64,000 nucleotides of DNA, taken from Phycisphaerae bacterium. GTDB taxonomy: Bacteria > Planctomycetota > Phycisphaerae > UBA1845 > Fen-1342. Of this stretch, positions 51,114-59,390 are shown one piece after another (positions within the stretch are counted from its first letter, which is position 1; the number at the start of each line of letters is the position of its first letter). The notes beneath the pieces were generated by a model, which made no database searches, was not told the origin of the DNA, and saw nothing but the letters and a program-made list of their open reading frames with translations. A program made the translations under genes and the position numbers. Location: positions 62,001 to 126,000 of the forward strand of contig JANQNU010000036.1 in the NCBI GenBank assembly GCA_028279405.1. Reading direction: 5' to 3'.

Positions 51114-51675
51114 CTACGGCTGCACGAATTCGCTGGGCCGTTCGGCAAGATAGCGCCCCACCGCGCCCTCGATGCAGCGCTCGGGATCGTTTTCGCATTG
51201 CATGTAGTCGTCAAACAGCGCTTCTAGTTCATCCTCCAGGGATCCCCGGTCCTGGTCGTTGGCGGCTGTTTGAATCGCGATCGCGTCTCGAAGAAGACGT
51301 TCATGATCGAGGCAGCTTGCTGCCCGCAGGCATTTCAAGCGTCTGTGAATGTTCTTCCGGAAGATGCGCAACCAGGAAGTAACCGTAACCGCCGTTGTCT
51401 GTATAGCCTTTAAAGGTATAGAGATAACACAGGATTCGCTGGCCGGGCGTGAAGTCCTCCGCGAGTACTTTGCGTTGCTCTTCGATCGTCGCGTACAGTT
51501 CCAGCGCGCGGATCAGCGCGAGGTGCAGTTCGAGAAGGGACCCCGGCTTCCTCGCTCTCAGGTCCACTTTCCCGTACAGCTTTCGTTGCAGGCTCAGTCG
51601 CGTTCGGCCAGCAAGACGAATCAGTGCAGCCGAGGTGCGGCTATAGGCATCGACGAGTTCGCGGTGGATGAGCAC
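51114..51675 (-). pseudogene. Frameshifted gene, possibly DUF4375-like
   Basis: The frame from ATG 51675 reads a coherent protein up to H-S-Q-T-L-E (114 codons, with Y-T-D-N-G-G-Y-G-Y-F-L near residue 95), then ends early in an unrelated tail. Removing one A from the AAA at 51333-51335 (minus strand) continues with C-L-R-A-A-S-C-L-D-H-E-R-L-L-R-D-A-I through to F-V-Q-P at 51114, for a total of 186 residues. The N-G-G-Y motif recalls the D-N-G-G-F of DUF4375 proteins, which is tentative. It lies 12 bases after the next gene's stop, so it is the second gene of a pair. It may be a real break or an assembly error. Confidence 0.6.
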
Positions 51676-51687
51676 GGGGGATTCTCG

Positions 51688-52119
51688 TTAGTCTCCCGCG
51701 GGGAAATCCTTGGCGGCCAGCGGCAGGGCCCACAAGTACGCGACGATTGCGGCCAGTAGCGCGGCGCCGGCTGCCATCAGGAACGCTCTCATGACGACCT
51801 GTCCGACGCCTTCTTCGTTCATGCTCAGCATCGCGAGGCCGCCGAGGGCCATCCCCGACATCAGCAGCGCTCCCGCGACCACCGCCGCTCGGCCGCGGAT
51901 CGAGCGGCCGCCGGGAACGGGGAGGACTTGTGCGAACGCCCCTTGTGTTCCGACGAAGAAGAGCTGGCAGAGCACGCCGAAGAGCGGACAGCCAACAAAG
52001 TAGATCAGATTGACCTGCCACGGGGGCAGTCCGGACTGCTGCTGGAGCCATGAACGGGCCAGGACGACGCCAATCAGCGCGCCGATCCAGATCGGACTGT
52101 AGTAGGAGAAGCGGTTCAT
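51688..52119 (-). CDS. Small integral membrane protein
   Basis: The 143-residue product has four likely membrane helices (~8-24, ~35-56, ~78-98 and ~112-134) with a C-terminal K-D-F-P-A-G-D. No family is recognised. The ATG at 52119 is chosen since the upstream part of the frame is antisense to the asd leader and not protein-like. The frameshifted gene follows after 12 bases. Divergent from asd. Confidence 0.7.
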   Translation of the reverse strand: MNRFSYYSPIWIGALIGVVLARSWLQQQSGLPPWQVNLIYFVGCPLFGVLCQLFFVGTQGAFAQVLPVPGGRSIRGRAAVVAGALLMSGMALGGLAMLSMNEEGVGQVVMRAFLMAAGAALLAAIVAYLWALPLAAKDFPAGD

Positions 52120-52148
52120 CCCACGCTCCGTTTTCGGGGGTCGATTGT

Positions 52149-52168
52149 GGCCGGCCTGGTCGCCGGCC
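52149..52168. repeat. Inverted repeat between divergent genes
   Basis: GGCCGGC (52149-52155) and GCCGGCC (52162-52168) are perfect inverted copies with a six-base spacer. It lies between two divergent starts and could be an operator or a chance GC palindrome. Confidence 0.35.
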
Positions 52169-52251
52169 GAACACTCGGTCGATACTATACGGTGTTCCGG
52201 GCCGCGCGTCGCGACGCGGCCATACTTTTGCGTAGTTTGGAAGAACGTGCG

Positions 52252-53250
52252 ATGAGTCGAGTTGCGATTGTCGGTGCGACGGGTGCGGTGGGGCAGACCT
52301 TCCGGCAGGTACTGGAAGAGCGGCAATTCCCCGCGACGGAGTACGTGCTGTTGGCGTCGGAACGGTCGGCGGGCAAAGCGGTCGACTGGGTGGGCGGGCA
52401 GCACACGGTGAAGCCGTTGACAGCGGATTCATTTGCCGATGTACAGTTCGCGTTCTTCTCCGCGGGTGGTTCGGTCAGCCGGGAGTATGCGCCGTTGGCG
52501 GCGCGGACTGGCGCGCTGGTGATCGACAACTCCTCGGCGTTCCGCATGGCCCCCGAGGTTCCGCTCGTCGTGCCCGAGATCAATGCCGATGCGGCGCGAC
52601 AGCACCAGGGAATCATCGCGAATCCCAACTGCTCGACGATCATCATGACCATGCCGCTCTGGCCGCTGCACCGACACAACCCGGTACGTCGAGTGGTGGT
52701 GAGTACGTATCAGGCGGCCAGCGGGGCCGGCGCGCGGGCATTGGAGGAGCTGGAGTCGCAGACGCGTGACGTGCTTGCGGGCCAGCCGGCGGTACCGTCG
52801 GTTTTTCACGTGCCGTGCGCGTTTAACGTCTTCAGTCACAACACGGCGATTGGTGAGGACGGCTACAACGTCGAAGAGAAGAAGATGATTCTCGAGACGC
52901 ACAAGATCGTTGGCGATGGGTCGATCGCAATTTCGCCGACCTGTATGCGCGTACCGGTTGCGCGGGCCCATACGGAATCGCTGGCGATCGAGTTCTCGTC
53001 TGCCATCGAAGAGTCCGCTGCGCGCGAGTGGCTGGGAGCGGCGCCGGGCGTGACGGTTGTCGATGACCGTGCGCAGAACCGGTTCCCGACGCCGTTGGAC
53101 GCGTCAGACCGCGATGATGTGCTTGTGGGCCGCATTCGCCGCGATCCAAGCGTGCCGGAGAATCGCGGCCTGTCGCTGATTTGCTCAGGAGATCAGCTTC
53201 GGAAAGGGGCCGCACTCAACGCGGTACAGATCGCAGAGCTCTTCATCTAG
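52252..53250 (+). CDS. asd: Aspartate-semialdehyde dehydrogenase
   Basis: The 332-residue product is a full-length ASADH. The nucleotide motif G-A-T-G-A-V-G is at 8-14. The catalytic Cys127 is in A-N-P-N-C-S-T-I. Later V-S-T-Y-Q-A-A-S-G-A-G and R-V-P-V-A-R-A-H-T-E are present. It makes aspartate semialdehyde for lysine (and so diaminopimelate), threonine and methionine synthesis. The ATG at 52252 is the family start; an upstream Met adds 35 unmatched residues. A GGAAGAACG stretch is the probable ribosome-binding site. Confidence 0.96.
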   Translation: MSRVAIVGATGAVGQTFRQVLEERQFPATEYVLLASERSAGKAVDWVGGQHTVKPLTADSFADVQFAFFSAGGSVSREYAPLAARTGALVIDNSSAFRMAPEVPLVVPEINADAARQHQGIIANPNCSTIIMTMPLWPLHRHNPVRRVVVSTYQAASGAGARALEELESQTRDVLAGQPAVPSVFHVPCAFNVFSHNTAIGEDGYNVEEKKMILETHKIVGDGSIAISPTCMRVPVARAHTESLAIEFSSAIEESAAREWLGAAPGVTVVDDRAQNRFPTPLDASDRDDVLVGRIRRDPSVPENRGLSLICSGDQLRKGAALNAVQIAELFI

Positions 53251-53304
53251 TACCTGATCGGTAGTGGCGCCGCCGCAACCGATCCGTTGACGGAGGGAAG
53301 CACG

Positions 53305-54882
53305 ATGTATCGGTCTTTTGTCGTCCTCGGGGCCTTGTTGACCGCGATAATGTTCACGGATGAATCGGCGGTTGCCGATACGGCGCGCGGGATCGTCTTT
53401 CACGACAAGAACGAGAACGGCAAGCACGACGCGGACGAGCGCGGTTTGCCGGACGTTCGGGTCTCCAACGGCGAGACCGTCGTCAAGACGGACTCCCAAG
53501 GTCGGTATTCGATACCGGTCACGGACGACACGATCGTCTTCGTCATCAAGCCGCGCGGCTGGTTGCCGACCGTCGATGCGCTGCAACTCCCGCGGTTCTA
53601 CTACGTGCATAAGCCGGCGGGTTCCCCGAGGGGCCTGCGATTTGCCGGCGTGGCGCCCACCGGGCCGTTGCCGACGTCCATCGATTTCCCCATGACGCCG
53701 AATGACGAGCCGGACCGCTACCAGGTGATCCTCTTCGGCGATCCGCAGCCGCGGGACCAGAAGGAGATCGACTACATCGCACACGACATTGTCGAATCGC
53801 TGGTCGGCCACCCGGCCGCGTTCGGGGTATCGCTCGGCGATGTCATGTTCGACAACCTGTCGCTGTTTGACGCGCTGAATCGTGTCGTGGCGCGCATCGG
53901 CCGCCCGTGGTTCAACGTGCACGGCAATCACGACATGAATTTCTTCGCGACCGAGGATCGCTACGCGGACGAAACCTGGGAGCGCGTGTACGGGCCGGCG
54001 ACCTACTCGTTCGACTGGGGACCGGTGCACTACGTCGTGCTCGATAACGTTAACTATCACGGCCCGGCCGACCGGCGCTATCACGGCGAATTTGGCCAGA
54101 AGCAACTCGACTGGCTGCGCGCCGATCTCGAGCACGTGCCGCAGGATCAGCTCGTCGTGCTGATGATGCACATTCCGTTGCCGAAGTTCTTCGACAGCCC
54201 CGCGGTCTACACGAAGGATCGGGCGGCGTTCCTCGCGCTGCTCGAGGGTCGGCGGCACACGGTATCGCTATCGGCCCATACGCACATTCAACAGAACCTG
54301 TTCGTCGGGCCCGAGGACGGTTGGGCCGGGTCCGACCCGCACCACCATCTCAATGCCGGCACGATCTGCGGGAGCTGGTGGAGCGGAGCGCCGGACGAAT
54401 TCGGCATCCCGCACACGACGATGCGCGACGGCGCCCCCAACGGCTGGTCGATCATGACGGTGGATGGAAACCGGTACAGCATCGAGTACTTCGCGGCTGG
54501 CCGACCCGCGGATCATCAGATGGCAATCTACGCGCCGGAGGTCGTAAAGCAGGCAGACGTGTCGACGACTGACGTGCTCGTCAACGTTTTCGCAGGGTCC
54601 GCTCGATCGTCGGTCGAGCTGCGCGTCGACAACGGTCCGTGGATCACCATGGAGCGGACCGAGATCGAGGATCCTTACTTTGCCGCTGCCAAGGCGCGTG
54701 AGAAGCGAATCAACCCGCTGCCCTGGCGCAAGCTGCCCGACGATGTCGTGAAATCGTCGCATATCTGGAAGAGCCGGTTACCGGGACCGCTGGCTCCGGG
54801 CGTCCATGCGTTGCAGGTACGGACCACCGACATGTACGGGCACACCTACAACGATCACCGGTTCATGCGCGTCGCTAAGTAG
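53305..54882 (+). CDS. Secreted calcineurin-like metallophosphatase
   Basis: The 525-residue product has a signal peptide (Y-R-S-F-V-V-L-G-A-L-L-T-A-I-M-F). Its N-terminal ~100 residues form a beta domain (G-I-V-F-H-D-K-N-E-N-G-K-H-D, resembling an SdrD/CNA-B fold). The catalytic core carries F-G-D-P-Q (D-x-H replaced by D-x-Q), G-D-V-M-F-D, G-N-H-D at ~213 and later M-H-I-P and S-A-H-T-H. A C-terminal beta domain follows. These belong to the calcineurin-like phosphatase superfamily with an extra C-terminal domain. The Q in place of the first metal-binding His is unusual. GGAGGGAAG precedes the ATG. Confidence 0.88.
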   Translation: MYRSFVVLGALLTAIMFTDESAVADTARGIVFHDKNENGKHDADERGLPDVRVSNGETVVKTDSQGRYSIPVTDDTIVFVIKPRGWLPTVDALQLPRFYYVHKPAGSPRGLRFAGVAPTGPLPTSIDFPMTPNDEPDRYQVILFGDPQPRDQKEIDYIAHDIVESLVGHPAAFGVSLGDVMFDNLSLFDALNRVVARIGRPWFNVHGNHDMNFFATEDRYADETWERVYGPATYSFDWGPVHYVVLDNVNYHGPADRRYHGEFGQKQLDWLRADLEHVPQDQLVVLMMHIPLPKFFDSPAVYTKDRAAFLALLEGRRHTVSLSAHTHIQQNLFVGPEDGWAGSDPHHHLNAGTICGSWWSGAPDEFGIPHTTMRDGAPNGWSIMTVDGNRYSIEYFAAGRPADHQMAIYAPEVVKQADVSTTDVLVNVFAGSARSSVELRVDNGPWITMERTEIEDPYFAAAKAREKRINPLPWRKLPDDVVKSSHIWKSRLPGPLAPGVHALQVRTTDMYGHTYNDHRFMRVAK

Positions 54883-54890
54883 TCACGCCA

Positions 54891-55295
54891 ATGGGACTCC
54901 CCAAGCGGGCATTCACGTTCTGGGGCATGCCGCGCGCCGTCTGGAACGTGCGCTGGCCCTGGGGAGTTGTGATCCTTACCTGCGGTGCGATCAGCCTTTC
55001 ATTGGTTTTCCTGCGGCTGGTGAATCCAGCTTTCGTATCCGCTCGACCCGCAATACTGGCCCAGGAGATCGGAACATTCCTGATTGTCATCAGCGCGGTC
55101 TGCGGGCCGTATCTTGCCCAGCGATCACTCAAGCGGCGCGTGCGGAAACTCGAAGGGCGCTGTTGCCCCTGCGGCTACGAACTCGTCGGGCTTCCGGAGG
55201 AAGGCAAATGCCCGGAGTGCGGCCTCGATTACATGGTCCCCGACTTGCGCCAGTGTTGGACCCGCTGGCTCGGAATCAAGTGGGCCGATGGGTAG
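54891..55295 (+). CDS. Zinc-ribbon membrane protein
   Basis: The 134-residue product has two membrane helices (~24-42 and ~55-76) and a C-terminal zinc ribbon, C91-x2-C94 and C107-x2-C110 (C-P-C-G-Y-E-L-V-G-L..C-P-E-C-G). The ribbon is the same type as in the proteins at 33.5-36.2 kb. It starts eight bases after the phosphatase gene and is probably co-transcribed. Function unknown. Confidence 0.76.
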   Translation: MGLPKRAFTFWGMPRAVWNVRWPWGVVILTCGAISLSLVFLRLVNPAFVSARPAILAQEIGTFLIVISAVCGPYLAQRSLKRRVRKLEGRCCPCGYELVGLPEEGKCPECGLDYMVPDLRQCWTRWLGIKWADG

Positions 55296-55299
55296 GCCG

Positions 55300-55713
55300 C
55301 TACGCGGTCTCGCGGCTGGGCGTCGGTGGGAAAACGAACGTACGGCGAGCGCGGTCCGATCGTAGCAACTCTTGCGGGTAGTATCGATTCAACAGATCGC
55401 GGTCGAAGAGATCCGGATTCGCGGCAGCGAAAGCATTCCAGCCGCGGTTGTCCGTGCTGCCGATCCGTTCGTGTATCAGGCACGTGAACGCGAACGTGAT
55501 GGTCTCGTGGTAGTACTCAGGGTGCCCTTTGGACGACGCGTACCGCTGCAAGATCCCGGGCAGCACCGCCAGCGTCGCCGCAAGATCGGAACGTGTGAGC
55601 AGGTACCAGGCCACCCGCACGTGATCATCGTGACTCAGCGACTCGAGCGTGCAGCGTTCCAACGCCGAGAATAGCGCGGCCGTTTCGAAATCCGCCTCAG
55701 ACACTGCTTGCAT
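55300..55713 (-). CDS. Conserved small protein of unknown function, second in a two-gene operon
   Basis: The 137-residue product is helical with conserved-looking features: L-E-R-C-T-L-E-S-L-S-H-D-D-H-V-R-V-A-W-Y-L-L, H-P-E-Y-Y-H-E-T-I-T near 75, and a tail N-R-Y-Y-P-Q-E-L-L-R-S. Similar proteins occur in many bacteria, without a known role. The His/Glu pattern might bind metal. The ATG at 55713 lies 17 bases inside the upstream gene's end, so expression is coupled. Confidence 0.75.
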   Translation of the reverse strand: MQAVSEADFETAALFSALERCTLESLSHDDHVRVAWYLLTRSDLAATLAVLPGILQRYASSKGHPEYYHETITFAFTCLIHERIGSTDNRGWNAFAAANPDLFDRDLLNRYYPQELLRSDRARRTFVFPPTPSRETA

Positions 55714-55996
55714 CGGTGCCCTCCTCGTCCAACTGGTGACTGTCAGCGGCATTCAAATCCAACCCGTAGATCCGCTTGAAGTCCGCGACCCGCGCGAGCG
55801 TCTCCGGCGAGAACGGAACCTTGCCCTCGAGAACATGCAGACAGATCCCCTCGAGCAGATCGCCGAAGGACAAGTCCTTGTACTCCGCCAAGCCCTTCAG
55901 AACCTTCACCAGACGCTTCTCCATCCGAACCCCCGTCTGGACGCGAACCACCGTTCGGCGCCGGCTTCCGCTATCAGTCGATCCCGGTGTTGTCAT
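55697..55996 (-). CDS. Small DNA-binding-like protein, first in a two-gene operon
   Basis: The 99-residue product has a basic N-terminus (S-R-R-R-T-V-V-R-V-Q-T-G-V-R), then helices (M-E-K-R-L-V-K-V-L-K-G-L-A-E-Y-K-D-L-S-F-G-D-L-L-E-G), reminiscent of a ribbon-helix-helix regulator or an antitoxin. A close family name is not certain. The start ATG at 55996 comes six bases after a likely -10 box, so the mRNA is probably leaderless. A palindrome overlaps that promoter, which fits autoregulation. Confidence 0.72.
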   Translation of the reverse strand: MTTPGSTDSGSRRRTVVRVQTGVRMEKRLVKVLKGLAEYKDLSFGDLLEGICLHVLEGKVPFSPETLARVADFKRIYGLDLNAADSHQLDEEGTDASSV

Positions 55997-56002
55997 GCTA
56001 AT

Positions 56003-56030
56003 ATGTTAACTTGGTAACATCATTTGTCAA
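56003..56030 (-). promoter_or_regulatory. Leaderless promoter with overlapping palindrome
   Basis: On the minus strand TTGACA (56025-56030) and TAACAT (56003-56008) are 16 bases apart, and only six bases separate the -10 from the ATG. The inverted repeat ATGTTA (56003-56008) and TAACAT (56015-56020), with a six-base spacer, covers the -10 and most of the spacer, where a repressor would block polymerase. Confidence 0.7.
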
Positions 56031-56106
56031 TGTGCCGGGTTCATAGATGGTGCGGTGGGCTCAGGTTCTACCCTTAGATGTATTGACCCAATCTGCGCAG
56101 TGCGAG

Positions 56107-56352
56107 CCCGGAGCGCAAGCGACGGGTGGGGGTTCGGTGTTGGACCGCTCGCGTGCGATCGGGCTGGTTGTGTTTGGTCTCTGGTTCGCGCCGGGGCCCG
56201 TGGCGTAGACACGGGCCTCGCAAAGGGAGCTTGCTCCCCTCGCTCGCGCTCGGGGCTCGTTGTGTTTGGTCTCTGGTTCGCGCTGGGGCCCGTGGCGTAG
56301 ACACGGGCCTCGCAAAGGGAGCTTGCTCCCCCCCGGAGCGCAAGTGACGGGT
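56107..56352. repeat. Structured tandem repeat, two main copies
   Basis: A 77-base unit occurs at 56162-56238 and again at 56254-56330 (92-base period) with two differences. Each copy holds two hairpins: GGCCCGTG/CACGGGCC (56195-56217; 56287-56309) and GGGAGCTTGCTCCC with a CTTG tetraloop (56225-56238; 56317-56330). A shorter direct repeat, CCCGGAGCGCAAG(C/T)GACGGGT, flanks both units at 56107-56127 and 56332-56352. No gene is seen here. It sits in a 477-base gap (55997-56473). Confidence 0.85.
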
Positions 56353-56438
56353 CATTGGCGGGCGAGACGCCCGCCCCACACCGTGTTTCTTGGGATCGTT
56401 CTTGCAAGGACCCGCGCCGCAGAAGCGGGCCTCATCAA

Positions 56439-56452
56439 GGGAGCTTGCTCCC
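56439..56452. repeat. Third copy of the CTTG-tetraloop hairpin
   Basis: GGGAGCTTGCTCCC recurs, preceded by GCGGGCCTCATCAA, which is a changed version of the repeat's middle part. It is a decayed third unit near the 3' end of the flavoprotein gene. Confidence 0.75.
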
Positions 56453-56473
56453 CGCCCCCAGGATGGGGTGGGG

Positions 56474-58183
56474 TCAGAGCGTAGCGGCGATCTCGGACGC
56501 GACCCGCTCGGCGTCGAGCAGGCTGTTTTCGACCGCGGGTAGCGCCCAGTTGTCCTGGTTGACGAAGAAGATGCGGTCGTCCATCGGCCGTTGGAGCATT
56601 TCGGCGACCCCGCCGGCGATGATTCCCGGGGACGCGATCGGCATCGCGTGGCCCCAGCGGGTCAGGCGCACCTGCTGTATCGCGGACACCGGCATCTCGA
56701 GCAGGTTCATCATCCGTACCAACTGGGGCGCGAGTCGTTGCGCGAAGCGTTCCAGGTGGTCGTCGCCGAAAATTACGCGGAAATGGGCGCCGACGAACGG
56801 CAATGGCCAGTAGAGCGTCAGCACGTTGCGGTCGGCGAGATCCTGCTGCGCATAGCTCCCGTGGAGCATGTCGACGACGCGGTGGTTCTCGGCAAGATCC
56901 GCATCGTCTATCGGGAACATGTCATCGGTGATCAGGAACGTATCGTAAAAGTCGCGCGGGATGCGCTGATTGAGCAACACGTTCGCTACGACATACGGCG
57001 AGTTCGCGACCTGATCGAACGCGGAGCGCTTGATGGGGTCGAGCGCCGGGAGGTCGGGCAGGATGTACTTGGCGACGTGTTTGGAGCCGGCCATCACGAC
57101 CCGCCGGGCGCGGATGGCATGCGGCTCGAAGTTGGCGTCGAGGTATGTGACCCGGACATGGTCCGGGCCGTCGAGCCGAACGTCGACCACGTGCGACGAG
57201 CCGCGCAACGTGTACGGACGTTTCTTCGTCGGCACGTCCTGGTCCAGTTCGGTCAGGCGTTCCCAGAGACGCTGCGCCATGAAAGCGACGCCCCCCGGGA
57301 AGATCCAGCGTCCGAACTCTTCCGCAGCGACGAAGTTCCAGCCGGCCGCTGCGGAGATCTCTTCCATTGAACGACCGAACGAGGAGTAGAAGTAGGACTG
57401 CACCCCGGCCTTCAGGAACGGCGTCATCGGAATGCCCATTCGGTTCTCGACGTCCTCACGGAAGTTGAGGATATCCATGTCGAGAATCCACTGGTTGTCC
57501 TTGCCCTCGGGTAGCGGGATCTCGGGGTAGCTGTTGTTCGCGATATCCTGCACGACCTCGGCGTATCGCTTGAACGCTTTTTGTTCCTCTGAGGAGAAAC
57601 CTTCGCCACACCAGTACGTGTCGCGGATTTTGCCGTACACCTCCATCGGGTCTGGCGGGAACGACTCCCGGACCACTCGGTGTAGTCCGAGGCCGCGGTA
57701 GAAGCGATCGAGAAATGTATCAGGGTCGGGCGTAATGACGTAAGCGGTTCCGAGCGAGTAGCGCGCGTCTCCCCAGCGCTCGCCGAGCGCGTTGCCGCCA
57801 AAGCGGTCGCGCAGTTCCAGGACGATTGGGTTGTGACGTTTCAGGAGGAGTGCGGATGCAAGGCCGGAGATTCCGCCACCAACGACGACGACGTCTGCGG
57901 ATTCGCTCGGCTCGGGCTGCTTCCACGTCGGCTGGTTGTGGAAGTAGATTTCGTCCCCGGTTTTTCCGTAGTAGTCGCCGGTCCAGCGATCGTAGAACGG
58001 GATGCCGTCGACGAAGAAACTCTTGTTGAGGCCCGCGAGAGGTGCCAATGGCGCCGTCGATTCATCCAGTGGTGCGAACGGCAGCAGCTTTCCCGCGGCG
58101 CCGAGGGTCATTTCCGGAAACATCCCCGCGGCGAAGGCCCCGAGGCCGCCACCGACGAACGATCGGCGTGTAGGTCGACTCAT
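56474..58183 (-). CDS. Tat-exported flavin-dependent amine-oxidase-like protein
   Basis: The 569-residue product starts with a Tat signal (R6-R7-S-F-V, then G-G-G-L-G-A-F-A-A-G). The FAD site is V-V-V-V-G-G-G-I-S-G-L-A-S at about 98-110, followed by E-L-R-D-R-F-G-G-N, typical of the amine oxidase/phytoene desaturase superfamily. A closing FAD motif near the C-terminus is less clear. Tat export implies that the cofactor is loaded before export. The substrate is not known. Confidence 0.88.
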   Translation of the reverse strand: MSRPTRRSFVGGGLGAFAAGMFPEMTLGAAGKLLPFAPLDESTAPLAPLAGLNKSFFVDGIPFYDRWTGDYYGKTGDEIYFHNQPTWKQPEPSESADVVVVGGGISGLASALLLKRHNPIVLELRDRFGGNALGERWGDARYSLGTAYVITPDPDTFLDRFYRGLGLHRVVRESFPPDPMEVYGKIRDTYWCGEGFSSEEQKAFKRYAEVVQDIANNSYPEIPLPEGKDNQWILDMDILNFREDVENRMGIPMTPFLKAGVQSYFYSSFGRSMEEISAAAGWNFVAAEEFGRWIFPGGVAFMAQRLWERLTELDQDVPTKKRPYTLRGSSHVVDVRLDGPDHVRVTYLDANFEPHAIRARRVVMAGSKHVAKYILPDLPALDPIKRSAFDQVANSPYVVANVLLNQRIPRDFYDTFLITDDMFPIDDADLAENHRVVDMLHGSYAQQDLADRNVLTLYWPLPFVGAHFRVIFGDDHLERFAQRLAPQLVRMMNLLEMPVSAIQQVRLTRWGHAMPIASPGIIAGGVAEMLQRPMDDRIFFVNQDNWALPAVENSLLDAERVASEIAATL

Positions 58184-58238
58184 GATTTGCGCTCCTCCTG
58201 CAACCCGAACGGGCTCGTGGTACTATAGTGTAAAAAGG

Positions 58239-58811
58239 ATGCAGATCGTGACGTTTCTTATCACAAATTGCGGACTTCCAGCGAGGCGTCAGGTACTCGG
58301 GCGCCGGATCGCGAGGTGCTTGCTGGCCCTTGTGCCGGTTGTTTTGAGCGGTTGCGGCGGCAGTGCTGACATGCAAGCGGTGTTTCCCAGCGACGGTACG
58401 CCGGCGCGGATCCGGGAGAGCGCGCAGATGGAAGCGGTCCTGCTGGAGCCGACGCTCGAAATACGGATGGGGGAAGCGCCGCCCGATGCGTTTCCCACTC
58501 GTAGCGCCGCGATACCGGTCGAGGAGTCGGTCGCGCGCGAGCTCCGGTCGCTGCTGGTTTCCGCGCGAAGTTATGAAACCGGTGCTGCAAAGGGGTGCAG
58601 GCCGACGCCTGGAGTGCGGCTGATGCTGTCCGGCGAAGACGTTGATATCAGCGTGTTGATCTGTTTCGAATGTAGGATTCTGACTATCTTTGAGGGTGAT
58701 CGCTCAGTGGGTGGCGGCAGTTTCGACCCTGGGGCGTCACGTCTCCTGCACCTGATCCGGCAGGTCTTTCCCGACGATTCAGTGATTCGCCAGCTCGAGG
58801 TTCCGTCTTGA
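58239..58811 (+). CDS. Small lipoprotein
   Basis: The 190-residue product has a long basic front and a lipobox L-V-P-V-V-L-S-G-C near residue 34, then a mostly hydrophilic region. C-F-E-C near 145 suggests a redox or metal pair. No family is recognised. TATAGT at 58224-58229 may be its -10 box, very near the ATG at 58239 with AAAAGG. The stop overlaps the next start as TTGA. Confidence 0.62.
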   Translation: MQIVTFLITNCGLPARRQVLGRRIARCLLALVPVVLSGCGGSADMQAVFPSDGTPARIRESAQMEAVLLEPTLEIRMGEAPPDAFPTRSAAIPVEESVARELRSLLVSARSYETGAAKGCRPTPGVRLMLSGEDVDISVLICFECRILTIFEGDRSVGGGSFDPGASRLLHLIRQVFPDDSVIRQLEVPS

Positions 58812-59095
58812 GTCTCGGCGTCCCCATTCAGCCGATCACGGATCGCAGGTGGAAACGGTGTTCGACCTGCGGGGCGCGCGTCGCGCAGCAACGGTCCACT
58901 TGTTTCGACTGCGGTTTCCACGCGTTCGGCTCGATCGTCATCAATCCACGGTTCGGGCGGCACTGCTGGTGGTCGTGGGTGTATCGGCTCGAGCAGGTTT
59001 ATGGTTGGTTGCTCGCGGCGATTGCCCGCGTGATGGTCGTGGCGGCTGCCGCGACGCTGATCCTGAAGAAGGTTCTCGATTGGGCCTGGGCGTGA
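58808..59095 (+). CDS. Small protein with zinc ribbon and membrane helix
   Basis: The 95-residue product has C-S-T-C and C-F-D-C pairs (residues ~18-35), like a short zinc ribbon, and a C-terminal membrane helix (W-L-L-A-A-I-A-R-V-M-V-V-A-A-A-A-T-L-I-L). The start is a TTG that overlaps the upstream TGA, the only overlap of that kind in this window, and the strong coupling supports a real gene. Confidence 0.6.
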   Translation: MSLGVPIQPITDRRWKRCSTCGARVAQQRSTCFDCGFHAFGSIVINPRFGRHCWWSWVYRLEQVYGWLLAAIARVMVVAAAATLILKKVLDWAWA

Positions 59096-59390
59096 CGTGA
59101 TGGGCTCGAACGCGACCGGGGACGGCGAGAGGGGGGATGCACTGGCCAACGGGGGGTTGTGGGGTTACACTCGGATACCGCAAGAAAGAGGCGGCTGCGG
59201 GGCGAACCAGCCGTCGAATCCGAGATTCGCGCGAGAAAGACGTGGGCAGCTCAAGCAGTATCGATCAGGTCGCAGCGTGCGATGTGCCCCCGGGGCTCGG
59301 CGCCCGGGCCGCAGAATCGTTGCGTGACGCGCCCGGCGGGCCTGCCCGGTGCCGTTGATCCGAATATTCCGTTCCCCGTGAGGTGACTCC

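Noticed and set aside
56061-56407. Several short frames across the repeat cluster
   Set aside because: They are repeats read as protein; they exist because the unit has no stop codon in some frames.
56107-56452. A CRISPR-like array
   Set aside because: Two long copies with no unique spacers of even length and no cas genes; hairpin-bearing intergenic repeats fit better.
59096-59390. A small gene between the zinc-ribbon protein and pdhA
   Set aside because: Several frames of 73-76 codons are open but overlap one another, lack ribosome-binding sites and have no recognisable pattern.
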